Part shown: positions 52,175 through 61,357 of the stretch, one piece after another | How positions within the stretch are numbered: position 1 is the stretch's first letter | Layout of the letters: each line of letters begins with the position of its first letter | DNA from: an uncultured Roseiflexaceae bacterium | GTDB lineage: Bacteria > Chloroflexota > Chloroflexia > Chloroflexales > Roseiflexaceae | Assembly (NCBI GenBank): GCA_937988885.1 | Contig: CALKHR010000098.1 | Coordinates: 48,945 to 112,944, forward strand | DNA length: 64,000 nucleotides | Direction of reading: 5' to 3' | Made by a program: the position numbers and the translations under genes | Notes under the pieces: model-generated | The model's database searches: none | What the model saw: the letters and a program-made list of their open reading frames with translations, nothing else | Told to the model about the DNA's origin: nothing

Positions 52175-53054
52175 CTACTCACTAACCCAGCGTTGAAACA
52201 GTGCTCTGAGATCCCAGTTGCTCGCCTCCTCGAATGCTTGCTGAACATCCTGAGTTGTCGCGATGCTGTAGCGATGGCGGCGATAATATGTTTGGAGTGC
52301 CTTGAAGAAGGTCTCGTCTCCTAGTTCTTCTCGCATCATGCGGAGGAAGACCGCTCCTTTGCCGTATACGGTCCGATAGTAGACGTTGAAGTTTGGGTAG
52401 TCGTCGATCGCTCGTCCGATCGGAAGATCGCCGTCGGCCAGTGCGCCGCGATAGCGCCGCATCACCTCGCGCTCCCAGTCAGCCGTGGCGACCGTTGGGC
52501 TAACATTATCCTCATCATAAATAATTCCGCTGTATTGGGCGAAGGCCTCGTCGAGCCAAGGTTGGCGGTAGATATCGTTGCCGACAACGCCATACCACCA
52601 TTGATGTGCTACTTCGTGGGCAGTCACATAGCGTGTGCCCGAGTCAACTTGTCCATTGCTATAGAGCAGGATGAGTCCCGGATATTCATCGCCTCCATCG
52701 TATTCCCCTGGTAGTAGATGAATATCTAGTTCGCGATAGGGGTACGCGCCGAAGCGCTGCTCGAAAGTTTCGAGCGCAGACGATGCGACACGTAAAATCT
52801 CCTGGGCCTCCAAATGACTATGTCGTGCTACATAAATGTTAACTGGCACCTCATTCCCCGCGCCGGCTGTGCCCTGTTCAACCACGAAGTCCCCAACCAC
52901 CCACGCAAACTCTCGCACTAGGCCGCTACGGATGATATGCGTGGTGTAGCCATCACCCATAACGTTGAGTTCTCTCGGGAGGAAGTGTTGATGATGGCCC
53001 AATCACACCAAGTAAGATCAGTGTACCGCCCACGATCCAGTATAGCTTGCGCAT
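52175..53054 (-). pseudogene. M1-family metallopeptidase, broken by deletion and frameshift
   Basis: ATG 53054 follows GAGGGG and begins a signal peptide (MRKLYWIVGGTLILLGVIGP), but that frame stops at 52953 after 33 codons. The catalytic part continues in another frame from about 53002 to 52175: HEVAHQWW zinc site, downstream glutamate in WLDEAFAQYSG, GDEYPGLILLYSN before it, and the helical C-terminus. A normal M1 enzyme has a further beta domain of more than 100 residues between signal and catalytic region, here missing. The 275-codon frame could still be translated from a TTG at 53002, without a signal. It is the last member of the upstream operon (18-base gap). Confidence 0.72.
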
Positions 53055-53072
53055 TGTACCCCTCGCTGCACG

Positions 53073-54374
53073 TTATGGTTGCAAGGAAGGGAAAGAACCG
53101 TCTGGAAATTGCTTGTTCCGGCGCTCTTCATCGATCCAGAGCATGAACATCCCTCGGGATTGACTATCGATAAGTAGCGCATGGCTCGTCGGTGCCCATC
53201 GTATGACATCGAATGTATGGTTACGACCTGTCTCAGTGTACACCGCCTGTGCATTGCTCCCGTCATACAACGCTTGATAGATTGTCAATCGCTCCTCCTT
53301 GGGCGCGAAGTCTTGAAAGAAGAGTTGGCTGCTATCTGGCGACCAGTCCAGAATTGCACTCCGATCGACGCCAAGGATTTGCCATGCTGGCGTACTTCCA
53401 CCGATGCGAGTTAGTTCCTGCCCATCGGGTCTGACGCGGTAGAGCTCATATTCTTCAGTCTCCATCAGGAAACGCGTAAAGAAGAGCAGATCGCCGTGTG
53501 GTGCCCACACGGGCGCGAAGTTCTGACCGTCCTGCACGATCTGGCGCGCGTTGCTCCCATCGCTGTTTGCGACCCAAATACTACTAGCCGATTCGTACAG
53601 ATTCGTGCTCGCCACATATGCGATCTGCTGTCCATCGGGTGACCAAGCACCGTCGAAATGACTGACCTGTTGATCTGGCAAGGGAATTGGCCGTAGCTGG
53701 CCGTCAATACCAACAATATGTAATGTGGGAGTGATCCCCTCGGTAAGCGCAGTGACCAGCAGTTCATTAGTTTGCTGTCGCCAATCTATGCTCGCCTGTA
53801 GAGCGAGCTCTATCCCGACTGGTACAACCCTCGCCTGTTGTACATCGGCGATCAATAGGGATACTGTGTGGTCAGGGCGAGTGCTAAGGAGTGACAGATA
53901 GGCGCTATCGGCTGACCAGGGATCGCCAGCGAAGAACATTATGTTTGGTTCGTCTATCGTAATTAAGGTAGGGGTGGTGTTTCCTGGTTGCGCCACCAGC
54001 ACTTGAGATTGAGGTGTTTTCCTCTGATAAACGATAACAGCGAAGCGGTTGCTATCGGGAGCCCAGTAAGGTTTCCCGAAGATCGCATCCTCTAAGTCGG
54101 TAAAGTGTAGCGTCTGTTTGTCGGCGCCGTCGGCGCGAACACTAGCAAGCGAGCCATCTTGCGTCTGATAGATGATCTGTCGATTTGCGCGCTGCTCTAG
54201 GTAGATGGCAATAGCGATCAGGATGATCGTGCCTACTAGGCCAGGAACCAGCCATGTCAGAAACATGCGGTGTGGAAAGGGATCGGGCAAACGAGGCTGT
54301 TCGCGGACAGCTTCAGGCCAAAATTGGGCCGTGCTTGGCAGCACGGGCGTTTCCAAGGGCTGTGTCTGTTGCAT
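53073..54374 (-). CDS. Membrane-anchored TolB-like beta-propeller protein
   Basis: A 433-residue protein. A cytoplasmic tail of about 37 residues and one helix (about 38-60, FLTWLVPGLVGTIILIAIAIYL) anchor an external domain with PD40/TolB-type repeats: GKPYWAPDSNRFAVI, GAWSPDGQQIAYVAS, APVWAPHGDLLFFTR, LDWSPDSSQLFFQ and IRWAPTSHALLID. It lies 11 bases after the effector-associated-domain gene and 18 before the broken peptidase, in one operon. It probably serves as an extracytoplasmic binding surface. Confidence 0.82.
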   Translation of the reverse strand: MQQTQPLETPVLPSTAQFWPEAVREQPRLPDPFPHRMFLTWLVPGLVGTIILIAIAIYLEQRANRQIIYQTQDGSLASVRADGADKQTLHFTDLEDAIFGKPYWAPDSNRFAVIVYQRKTPQSQVLVAQPGNTTPTLITIDEPNIMFFAGDPWSADSAYLSLLSTRPDHTVSLLIADVQQARVVPVGIELALQASIDWRQQTNELLVTALTEGITPTLHIVGIDGQLRPIPLPDQQVSHFDGAWSPDGQQIAYVASTNLYESASSIWVANSDGSNARQIVQDGQNFAPVWAPHGDLLFFTRFLMETEEYELYRVRPDGQELTRIGGSTPAWQILGVDRSAILDWSPDSSQLFFQDFAPKEERLTIYQALYDGSNAQAVYTETGRNHTFDVIRWAPTSHALLIDSQSRGMFMLWIDEERRNKQFPDGSFPSLQP

Positions 54375-54385
54375 ACTGCCTTACC

Positions 54386-55321
54386 TCACGAAACAAATGT
54401 GATAGTTAGTACTCCCCCCACACGTGCCGGCCGAGATCCGGCAATGCGGTAGACGGCGCTGAACGGGAGCTGGACAACTACTTCAGGCTGTTGGCGCTCA
54501 GCCAAAGTGCCATGCGAACTATCTTGATTCGTTTCGCTACTAATGTGAGCGAACGCATGCATGCGTGCTGCTATCTCTTGCAGATTGTGCTCGTACTGCT
54601 CGAGCGTTTCCTTCTGCTGGCTAATCTGCTGGTTGAGTTGCATGCGTTCCCGGCCACTCGCGACATCGCGCTCCTGCTGCAGGTCGTCGATCGATTTCAG
54701 CAGTTGTTCGATCCGGCCCTCGACATAGGACTGCTTTTTTGCAAGCAGTCGTGTACTCGATACCGCTACGGGAAGAACAGCGCGCTGGCGCTCCCCGACT
54801 GACTGTGCTGACGCGGTCTGTAGCGTGAATACCTTGCCCGTCGAGCGGCCAGCGACTGGCAGGCGTGGTATCTCGATCAGGGTCTCGCTCACAAACAGAG
54901 ACGGCGGTGGACGCAATGTCACGGAGATCGCAGTCAATTCGCGATCGCCGATGTTTTCAGCGAGCAGCGACCACCCTGTGCCCATCGAAACGAGTGCGAG
55001 TCGTAGATGGCCTGCATCGGTAGATAACGGTATATCCGGCTGTGAAGGTCTCATCAATGCGTCGATCACACCTTGTCGATCTCCCACTATCCCTGGTCGC
55101 TCGTGCTCGAGCAGAGCAAGCAATGTAGGTACACATTTCCGTCGAACACAATAATCAAGCAGGAGTTGTATCATATGGGACTTCGTCATCCCTGTAGTGA
55201 TCTCTTCGTGGACGCTGCGGAAGTGCTCAAAGAAGAATGTTTTCAAGTCCTCGGCGCTGAAAGTCGCCATGAGACGCTCTCGGAACAACGAACTCTGTGA
55301 TGATAAGTTGGTGTTTACCAT
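54386..55321 (-). CDS. Effector-associated (death-like) domain protein with coiled coil
   Basis: A 311-residue protein. Residues about 11-75 (SLFRERLMATFSAEDLKTFF...TKSHMIQLLLDYCVRRK...TLLALLEHERP) have the pattern of bacterial effector-associated or death-like domains: a short helix bundle, a GxTK/GMTK turn and a C-terminal LLxxLxxxRP. Such domains recruit effectors in conflict and signalling systems. A beta-rich middle region follows (about 100-190), then a long coiled coil (about 193-255) like those beside such domains in other proteins, and a beta tail. ATG 55321 follows GGAG. It is the third gene of the operon. The domain call is by pattern, not by search. Confidence 0.65.
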   Translation of the reverse strand: MVNTNLSSQSSLFRERLMATFSAEDLKTFFFEHFRSVHEEITTGMTKSHMIQLLLDYCVRRKCVPTLLALLEHERPGIVGDRQGVIDALMRPSQPDIPLSTDAGHLRLALVSMGTGWSLLAENIGDRELTAISVTLRPPPSLFVSETLIEIPRLPVAGRSTGKVFTLQTASAQSVGERQRAVLPVAVSSTRLLAKKQSYVEGRIEQLLKSIDDLQQERDVASGRERMQLNQQISQQKETLEQYEHNLQEIAARMHAFAHISSETNQDSSHGTLAERQQPEVVVQLPFSAVYRIAGSRPARVGGVLTITFVS

Positions 55322-55378
55322 GTCAGCTCCAATCAACGTGAATATGAAACGAATGTCCGTGTTAGAACACAGCGATTG

Positions 55379-57223
55379 TTAGCCTAGTGCGATCTCTTTA
55401 TCGCCTAGATGCTGGGAAATACCTGTTCCAAGCTCCTGCTGAATCGTATTTCCTAGGGTGTTTAGTAGGGTTCGGGCGATTTGTTCCATTTCAGTATTGC
55501 GCGGATCGCGTAGACAGCGCACACGGAGTTCGATCGAGGTGTGGGGCGTTTCTGCCGATTCATGGATAATTTGATCATACCCAGAAATCACAGCATGAAC
55601 GTCGATCGAGTCCAACCTGTTCAGATCGTATCGGCGCCCCACGATATCCCAATAACGTAACTGTGTTTGCAGCGTCCCGGCGGGGTCCAAACGTGGCATT
55701 GCCTGTTCGATGCGCTGGAGATCGATCTGGCACATTTCCACCAGCACTCGTAGCACCTGCGTGACAAAATCGTGCTCAAGAGCTGAATGATAGTGAATAC
55801 TGTCGGCCAGAACGCATTCATGCTCCTGCGACAGATGTCGGATGTCGATCTTCAAATCGCCCTCGATGGTACTGGAACCCTGGATGCTAATCGGGAGCTT
55901 ATCATTAACTGCTTTTCGGCCAAGCGCGTTCCAGATCCGCTCAGGGCTGATCTGGATTCCCGATACAAAGCCGTCAAGCATGCAGCGGTACGAGCCGTGC
56001 AGCACTGGTACGACTTCAAGTAGTCTAGAATGAAGGATCGGCTTGCTAAACGAGACGCTGAGAACTAGCACCTGCTCGTGGTTGGGCTGGTTCTGGAACT
56101 CTAGATTGCGCCAGACTATCTCCTGGCGTTCCGCATCGAAGCGTCCAAACTCAACTCGCTCGACGGCACCTAGTTCGGCCGGGATATCTAGGAGTTTGCA
56201 TTCCTCCAGCCGACAAGACATATCGGCGTTGCCACGCCAGCGAAAATGGAGTTCGAGCGTCCGGCTATCTCTAGCTGCTAGTTGAGGCAGGCACTCAAGG
56301 AGCATCTGCTCGCCATGCTTGCCATACAGCGCTTGTGGCAGTACCGTATAGGGAACTGTAAAACGAACAAGCGGTCCCTCTTTATAGCTGCCCTGCTCCA
56401 ATGCATCCGGAATGGGAGCACGGAACACCAGACGATGATCAAGATCGAGCGTTGGACACTCCACAACCTGAAGCTGTTCCAGAGCAAGGCTTCCCGCATT
56501 AAAATAGGTCCCCACAGAGTGTTGTCTATAGATCTGCTGATATTGCTGATAGAGCCGTCCAACTGAATTGGCGTCTGGATAGATATCTATCATCAACGTA
56601 GATGGAAGTAAGGTGTGAGGGTACGAACGCTCGTTTCCAAGGTCTGCCAGCAGTCGCTCCTGCCCGATAATGTCATATGAGCAGCGCAGTAAGGGGAAGT
56701 CGGCTATCACGGGTGGTTGGCCGACTGCTTGGCGATGATAGATATCGGTACGCCACCAGAACCATATTGCACCCCAAAGGAGCAATGCAATACCGAGTAT
56801 TACCCCTATAATCAGGAACGAATAGATGATGACAAACTCAACGATTCCTGGTGTCTCAATCACTGCATTGATCTGATCGCGCCGTACAAACACAGATGCC
56901 GAGGCAGCTAGGAGCAAGATGCCGGAAAGAATACATGCGACCCCTTTGACACCTGGTTGGCTCCAAATCAGATGCTGGTGCTCAAACCTATGTGCAGCCT
57001 TGGCGAACTCGCGATCCAGTTCGGGGAAGCCTGGGAAATCATGTTGTTCGCGCAGCAATCCGCTCCTACGAGGATAAACCTCGGAGCGGGTGAGATAGCT
57101 CCCTGAATGATGGCAGACGGCTTCGACTTGCGGATCATAGCTGTGATGGCTCCGCACCGCTGAGCTTTTGCCGATCTCGACAAAGATCGGTTCACCCTGA
57201 TTATCCTGATAGTGTAGTTTCAT
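55379..57223 (-). CDS. Two-helix membrane protein of unknown function
   Basis: A 614-residue protein. The N-terminal 90 residues are soluble and His-rich; two helices lie at about 92-112 and 128-156 (numbered from this start), the second ending IALLLWGAIWFWWR; the remaining 450 residues are soluble, beta-rich first, then alpha/beta (SIELRVRCLRDPRNTEMEQIARTLLNTLGNTIQQEL at the end). With both ends inside it would form a short hairpin in the membrane. AGGAGGG lies six bases before ATG 57223 and overlaps the stop of the AlbA_2 gene. No known family is recognised. Confidence 0.72.
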   Translation of the reverse strand: MKLHYQDNQGEPIFVEIGKSSAVRSHHSYDPQVEAVCHHSGSYLTRSEVYPRRSGLLREQHDFPGFPELDREFAKAAHRFEHQHLIWSQPGVKGVACILSGILLLAASASVFVRRDQINAVIETPGIVEFVIIYSFLIIGVILGIALLLWGAIWFWWRTDIYHRQAVGQPPVIADFPLLRCSYDIIGQERLLADLGNERSYPHTLLPSTLMIDIYPDANSVGRLYQQYQQIYRQHSVGTYFNAGSLALEQLQVVECPTLDLDHRLVFRAPIPDALEQGSYKEGPLVRFTVPYTVLPQALYGKHGEQMLLECLPQLAARDSRTLELHFRWRGNADMSCRLEECKLLDIPAELGAVERVEFGRFDAERQEIVWRNLEFQNQPNHEQVLVLSVSFSKPILHSRLLEVVPVLHGSYRCMLDGFVSGIQISPERIWNALGRKAVNDKLPISIQGSSTIEGDLKIDIRHLSQEHECVLADSIHYHSALEHDFVTQVLRVLVEMCQIDLQRIEQAMPRLDPAGTLQTQLRYWDIVGRRYDLNRLDSIDVHAVISGYDQIIHESAETPHTSIELRVRCLRDPRNTEMEQIARTLLNTLGNTIQQELGTGISQHLGDKEIALG

Positions 57224-57234
57224 CAGCATCCCTC

Positions 57235-59463
57235 CTACTCAGTGTGGAGATACGCAAGGCGCTGTTGGACAATTTGATGCAGCGCCATATGCAGGCGCGC
57301 GATCTCGGCCATTGCATCATCTCCCGACCCCCATAACACGATGCGGATATCAAGCAGGGCCGCGTCGCTGGTTCTACTGTCGGTGCGTTGGGCATAATGG
57401 AGTGTGCGGGTCAGCGGGGTTCGAGCGCAGACTAGGCCAACCAGTAACCCAATATCATAGAATCTTTCGCTTCGGATCCCTTCTAGCATTGCCCGATCGG
57501 GTAATTCGCTTGTATCAATCTGCGAGAGCCGGAATCCAAGATCAGCGCAGGCCTGCTGTAGATCGCCGACTCGCTCGATATCGAGCGCGACATCGGGCAT
57601 TCGGAAGCGCAAGAGCGACATTCTTCGTCGCCGTCTGAAGAGTTCCTGGGGATTAGCCTTGATACGCAGCCACAGATTCGTGCGTTTGTGGATCGGTAGA
57701 TTCGGTAACAGATCATTGTCGGCTTGGACAACGATCTCTGATCCAGAGGTTAGCACATCATTGAGACGTACTTGAATGCGTCCACGTAGCTCAGGCAGGG
57801 TGGCAACTCCAGCGCCTGTTTCATCGACATCCATTAAGGCATAACCCAACGGCGTTATAAGATCACAATGCCATCCGGCTGTGGCAGGCTGCGGCTTAAA
57901 GTTGCTCGCTTTCCAGACCATTGCCTGCCGCTGAACATCGTAATGACATATCCCATTGTCTGTAGCCTCACGAACTCCTGTCAGCGACGGTGGTGGCCGG
58001 ATCGGTGAGGATATCTCGCCATGAACCATCCAGACCGGATCACCGTCAGATTGATCGATCCCGCTCATCCCCTGGTGTCTGAGGTAGCGCTCGAATGCTT
58101 CGTCGATGTTCAGCGAACGGCGAGAGCGATTGTGCCAGTCGTAACCTACGCCGTCGTAAAGGACAATGGGCGCTAAGTCGCTGGATACTGGCAGGACTGC
58201 AATCTGCTCTTGGTTTATCTGCGTCAGCGCTGGTCGCAGCGACAGACGAGGTATGCATTTCTTCAATTCCTGTTCCAGATACTCCTCAAATTGTCGCAGT
58301 GCGCTAACGCTACGTCCGGGGAATAATGAAGATGGCTGGCTTGAGGCCGCCCCTAGGTTGCGCACCAAAATCAGGCCGTCGCGCTTGCCACTATTAATTA
58401 GCGCGCTGATCATGGGGCCAAGATCGAGGACATTGAGTGGGCCATTGTTGGCATTCAGGATGATCACATCGTCGCTATTTCCTGCTTTGAGCATATCTGA
58501 GATATCGCCAATTGCTCCAGTCGGCATTGCCGGAGCACGGAATGGCTGGGCAGGTCGACTGAGCGTAACAGCACCCTCCCGGTAAAAAGTCTGGCCATTG
58601 ATTTGATATGGGCCAGCTGCATCAGCGGGCACGATTACACGTGCGACCGTTTTACCGTCTGGAGCTTGCAAATAATCCGGTGGAGCGATTGGCACGGCGG
58701 GAGTGCTGCGCAGTGCCGCCTTCAGCAGCGTCAACTTGAGGTGCTTGCGGTACGATGAATCTTGCTGAATAGGCAACCCCTGCACCTGGCCGTATTGATC
58801 TACACCGATGAGGACTCTCCCTCCTGAGCCATTCGCCAGCGCGACCAAGCTCTCCGCCAATCGGTCGATATTGTCGATTGAGGGGAGAACAATCTGTCGG
58901 TCGCTCTCACGTTGTAGCAGCATCACACGCAGTCCGCGCTCTTTGCCCTGTGATGTCCTGGCGACCAAATCAGGAACCCACAGGGTGAGTTGCAAGCGCA
59001 GATCCCTAACAAACGCATCTGTATGTTTGAAGATCAGTTCGCGGAGATATTTCAGATCAAGAGCTGCGCCGTCGAAAATCTGGCCATCGACTGCGATCAG
59101 AGTGTTGTTGAGATGCGTTATCGGAATCTTACGTTGCACCTGCATCCGCTTGCCGCTCTTGAGGTGCGCTGATAGTTCCGAACCAGCGGGTAAGCTGATC
59201 GGAATTGTTGTGGTGGCCTGCGTATTCTCGGGGAAGACCACCATAATCTGACCAAGCGGGAGATGCTCCTCGCTCGTCTGCACATCTTTCAGTTGTTGCT
59301 TGTCGAGATAGCGGAGTTGGCCATCATACGGGATGTGCACTCGAATGGATATAAACCCTTGCTCCGGAATCCACTGAATGATTGGCTGGCGCCCAAGATC
59401 GACGTCGTAGGTATGGTTTTCTTCGACATAGATCGCGGCTTGTTCGTTCGGTGCGCTGCTCAT
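57235..59463 (-). CDS. AlbA_2 / Schlafen-type ATP-binding domain protein
   Basis: A 742-residue soluble protein and the first gene of the operon. The N-terminal 170 residues are beta-rich and of unknown type. An AlbA_2 (Schlafen-core) domain fills about 181-303: RLAESLVALANGSGGRVLIGVDQYGQVQGL and the closing QTFYREGAVTLSR. A second, weaker copy may lie at about 330-470 (DGLILVRNL; APIVLYDGVGYDWHNRSRRSLNIDEAFERYL). The last 270 residues are alpha/beta and unrecognised. AlbA_2 proteins bind nucleic acid or nucleotides and occur in regulators and defence proteins. AGGAAGAG precedes ATG. Confidence 0.72.
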   Translation of the reverse strand: MSSAPNEQAAIYVEENHTYDVDLGRQPIIQWIPEQGFISIRVHIPYDGQLRYLDKQQLKDVQTSEEHLPLGQIMVVFPENTQATTTIPISLPAGSELSAHLKSGKRMQVQRKIPITHLNNTLIAVDGQIFDGAALDLKYLRELIFKHTDAFVRDLRLQLTLWVPDLVARTSQGKERGLRVMLLQRESDRQIVLPSIDNIDRLAESLVALANGSGGRVLIGVDQYGQVQGLPIQQDSSYRKHLKLTLLKAALRSTPAVPIAPPDYLQAPDGKTVARVIVPADAAGPYQINGQTFYREGAVTLSRPAQPFRAPAMPTGAIGDISDMLKAGNSDDVIILNANNGPLNVLDLGPMISALINSGKRDGLILVRNLGAASSQPSSLFPGRSVSALRQFEEYLEQELKKCIPRLSLRPALTQINQEQIAVLPVSSDLAPIVLYDGVGYDWHNRSRRSLNIDEAFERYLRHQGMSGIDQSDGDPVWMVHGEISSPIRPPPSLTGVREATDNGICHYDVQRQAMVWKASNFKPQPATAGWHCDLITPLGYALMDVDETGAGVATLPELRGRIQVRLNDVLTSGSEIVVQADNDLLPNLPIHKRTNLWLRIKANPQELFRRRRRMSLLRFRMPDVALDIERVGDLQQACADLGFRLSQIDTSELPDRAMLEGIRSERFYDIGLLVGLVCARTPLTRTLHYAQRTDSRTSDAALLDIRIVLWGSGDDAMAEIARLHMALHQIVQQRLAYLHTE

Positions 59464-59931
59464 AGCTCTCTTCCTGATAGTGTCTTATCACGATCATTGA
59501 CCTTATAGTCGTACGGATCTCCACCGACTGAACCGGTCGCAAGCCTGCGAGGACCTAGTGCGAAAGTCACGATTTGAGCTTTATCACTGTGGCCTGCCAG
59601 TAAGCACAAGGGATGCCGTTGCGGAAATGTCGAGTTATGCGGTCTGGTGATGCCGAACCACCTGACAGCATGCGGCACGATATGTCGGTGATCTCGCTTA
59701 AAGCCGGGAGAATGCCGCATTGTTGATCTGCCACAGACGGACGAAGCTCATCGCTTGATCATGTCGCTTTGCTGTGATCACCCTTCGGCCTTTAATAATC
59801 CTTTCTGAAGAGAAAGCACCAAAGACTTCACAGACAGAGCGTGTAATGATAATGCGGTGATAGCGTGGTGTCGTTGGTAGGGATGCTACTCGTCTGGCAA
59901 TCGCGTCTGAGTAACGTCGTATGAGGTTCAA

Positions 59932-60216
59932 GTGGAGACGCTTATAGATAGAACGCAGCGATCAACAGAATTGGAACATTCGATTCGGAAGGTTGTCAGA
60001 AGTTTATGGTATATGGACCGATGTGAGCGGTGTCTCTACTACGACCTGTATCGATGCTCGTTCTGTGCCCTTGGCTCGAACCCCTGCCTTAGATGCCGGA
60101 ACTGTTACGGACTGAGCCTGATTACGTGCTCAACCTGCGGTACCTGGAGATCGATTTGGGCACCGAATCCTACAGAGCGGGGTTGGGGTCGTGGTGCCAA
60201 TGGCAATCCCCAATAG
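59932..60216 (+). CDS. Possible Cys-rich zinc-binding protein
   Basis: A 94-codon frame from GTG 59932, with GAGG five bases upstream. Nine Cys fall in 43 residues as pairs (CERC, CSFC, CLRCRNC, CSTC), which suggests a double zinc ribbon. The tail after residue 70 is low-quality (WAPNPTERGWGRGANGNP) and leads towards the recombination scar at 60270-60300, so the 3' end may have been altered. No family is recognised. The gap 59464-59931 on its left contains nothing else that I can support. Confidence 0.35.
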   Translation: METLIDRTQRSTELEHSIRKVVRSLWYMDRCERCLYYDLYRCSFCALGSNPCLRCRNCYGLSLITCSTCGTWRSIWAPNPTERGWGRGANGNPQ

Positions 60217-60269
60217 GGAAACCTCGAGGTCTCGATCCTCTAAAGAGAGGGGCTGTGGTCGCTGCTCAT

Positions 60270-60300
60270 TGGTCGGGGGCGGAGGGATTCGAACCCTCCG
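60270..60300 (-). repeat. tRNA 3'-end fragment, likely integration scar
   Basis: On the minus strand, GGAGGGTTCGAATCCCTCC (60281-60299) is a perfect tRNA T-arm, followed by GCCCCCGACCA, an acceptor strand with encoded CCA resembling tRNA-Pro with one extra C. There is no anticodon or D arm upstream; instead, acetyltransferase codons begin at once. Integrases commonly use tRNA 3' ends as attachment sites, so this is probably an att remnant. Confidence 0.65.
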
Positions 60301-60576
60301 CCGCGAATCGGCGATGGCATTGCGTTCTTGGAGTTCTTTGTGACCGCTTCGCGTCATCGCGGTAAGGGCATCGCTTCATCACAGATCAAGCACTTTTTGG
60401 CGAAACCCGAGTATAATGGGTTTATCCTTGAGATGGCGGACACGAATACAACTGCGGTGGAGCTCTACAAACGGCTTGGATTTGTGGAGTTTCAGCGGGT
60501 CAAAGACAAGCATAGCGAAGTTAGCAGTATGAACTATAACATTTATATGAGCCATCAAACCAACGAAGTGTCCTGA
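60301..60576 (+). pseudogene. GNAT acetyltransferase, 5'-truncated
   Basis: The frame carries the C-terminal half of a GNAT domain: IAFLEFFVTASRHRGKGIAS is the acetyl-CoA binding motif A, and LEMADTNTTAVELYKRLGF is motif B. Everything before this strand is missing and the frame runs straight into the tRNA fragment. A normal enzyme has about 60-70 more residues at the N-terminus. A TTG at 60328 could start a remnant peptide, but it would be inactive. Confidence 0.75.
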
Positions 60577-60789
60577 TACCGCTTCAGAATCTACCCATTT
60601 TCTGTATCGCTCTAGGGATAGGTAAACTTTTTGCCATTGTGTCACCTTTGTGATGATTGGGAGGCTCGATGTCGAATAGCACCTTGAAACCTTGTCCATT
60701 GAGACAACATCCAAACTCTGTGATCGAGCATGTTGCTTTTGTGAGAGGCGCTTTCAACAGTTGAAACCAGGCTTTCTTTCCTTTTCGCC

Positions 60790-60798
60790 TGATATAAT
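60790..60798 (+). promoter_or_regulatory. Extended -10 promoter element
   Basis: TGATATAAT lies 41 bases before the 172-residue protein gene. The -35 is weak, as expected for an extended -10. Confidence 0.45.
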
Positions 60799-60838
60799 TC
60801 CTTTTACGTGTTATTGCAATTGAAGGGAGAACGCGCCT

Positions 60839-61357
60839 ATGGGTACCCGTTCGCGAGGTCAGCATTACGCATTTGCTCAACATGTGCTACCGACGTTAAC
60901 CTGGAAGCATCCCGATCGCCTGCTGACGCTGTTTACAGGTGCAGAGCGTGAAGAATTCCTTCAAGCCGTTTGGAAGACAGCCGGTGAGCATCAGCCTGCA
61001 GCGGATTTGGTTGATGGCACGACGTTACACAGCAGTATCCACAAACAAGAGCAGCATACCATTGTCCTGATCACCTTGCCGCAGCCTGTTGCGCCAGTCG
61101 AAGCCTATTTTATTGCGATTGTTTTTACACACCCCTCACAACCTGCTGCCGAAAATACTATCCAACAGGTACGCTATTTCACACTGGAATTCGCGAACGA
61201 TTTCATTTCTCGGCAGAATCACACGGTTTTTGCGGAAGTGCGCGAAGATGGGCATTATAATTTTGGTCGTGGCCCGCGCCCAGAACTCCAGGCATTTCTT
61301 GACCATCTGATTGGCTTCTTGCGAGAGAACGTCGCAGATCAATCATCAGTGCAGTAA
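60839..61357 (+). CDS. Protein of unknown function
   Basis: A 172-residue soluble protein that I do not recognise. The N-terminal 55 residues are helical (HYAFAQHVLPTL; EEFLQAVWKTAG); strands follow (HTIVLITLPQPV; AYFIAIVFTHP; VRYFTLEFAND), and the end is a helix (LQAFLDHLIGFLREN). There is no signal peptide. AAGGGAG and an extended -10 element precede ATG, so it is very probably expressed. The region 61358-61593 after it holds no gene that I can support. Confidence 0.65.
   Translation: MGTRSRGQHYAFAQHVLPTLTWKHPDRLLTLFTGAEREEFLQAVWKTAGEHQPAADLVDGTTLHSSIHKQEQHTIVLITLPQPVAPVEAYFIAIVFTHPSQPAAENTIQQVRYFTLEFANDFISRQNHTVFAEVREDGHYNFGRGPRPELQAFLDHLIGFLRENVADQSSVQ

Noticed and set aside
59698..59931. 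A 77-codon minus-strand frame in the gap after the AlbA_2 operon
   Set aside because: No ribosome site, no domain and overlap with other equally poor frames.
60240..60330. A complete tRNA gene
   Set aside because: Only the T-arm and 3' acceptor strand are present, the acceptor has one base too many, and acetyltransferase codons occupy the place of the anticodon arm.
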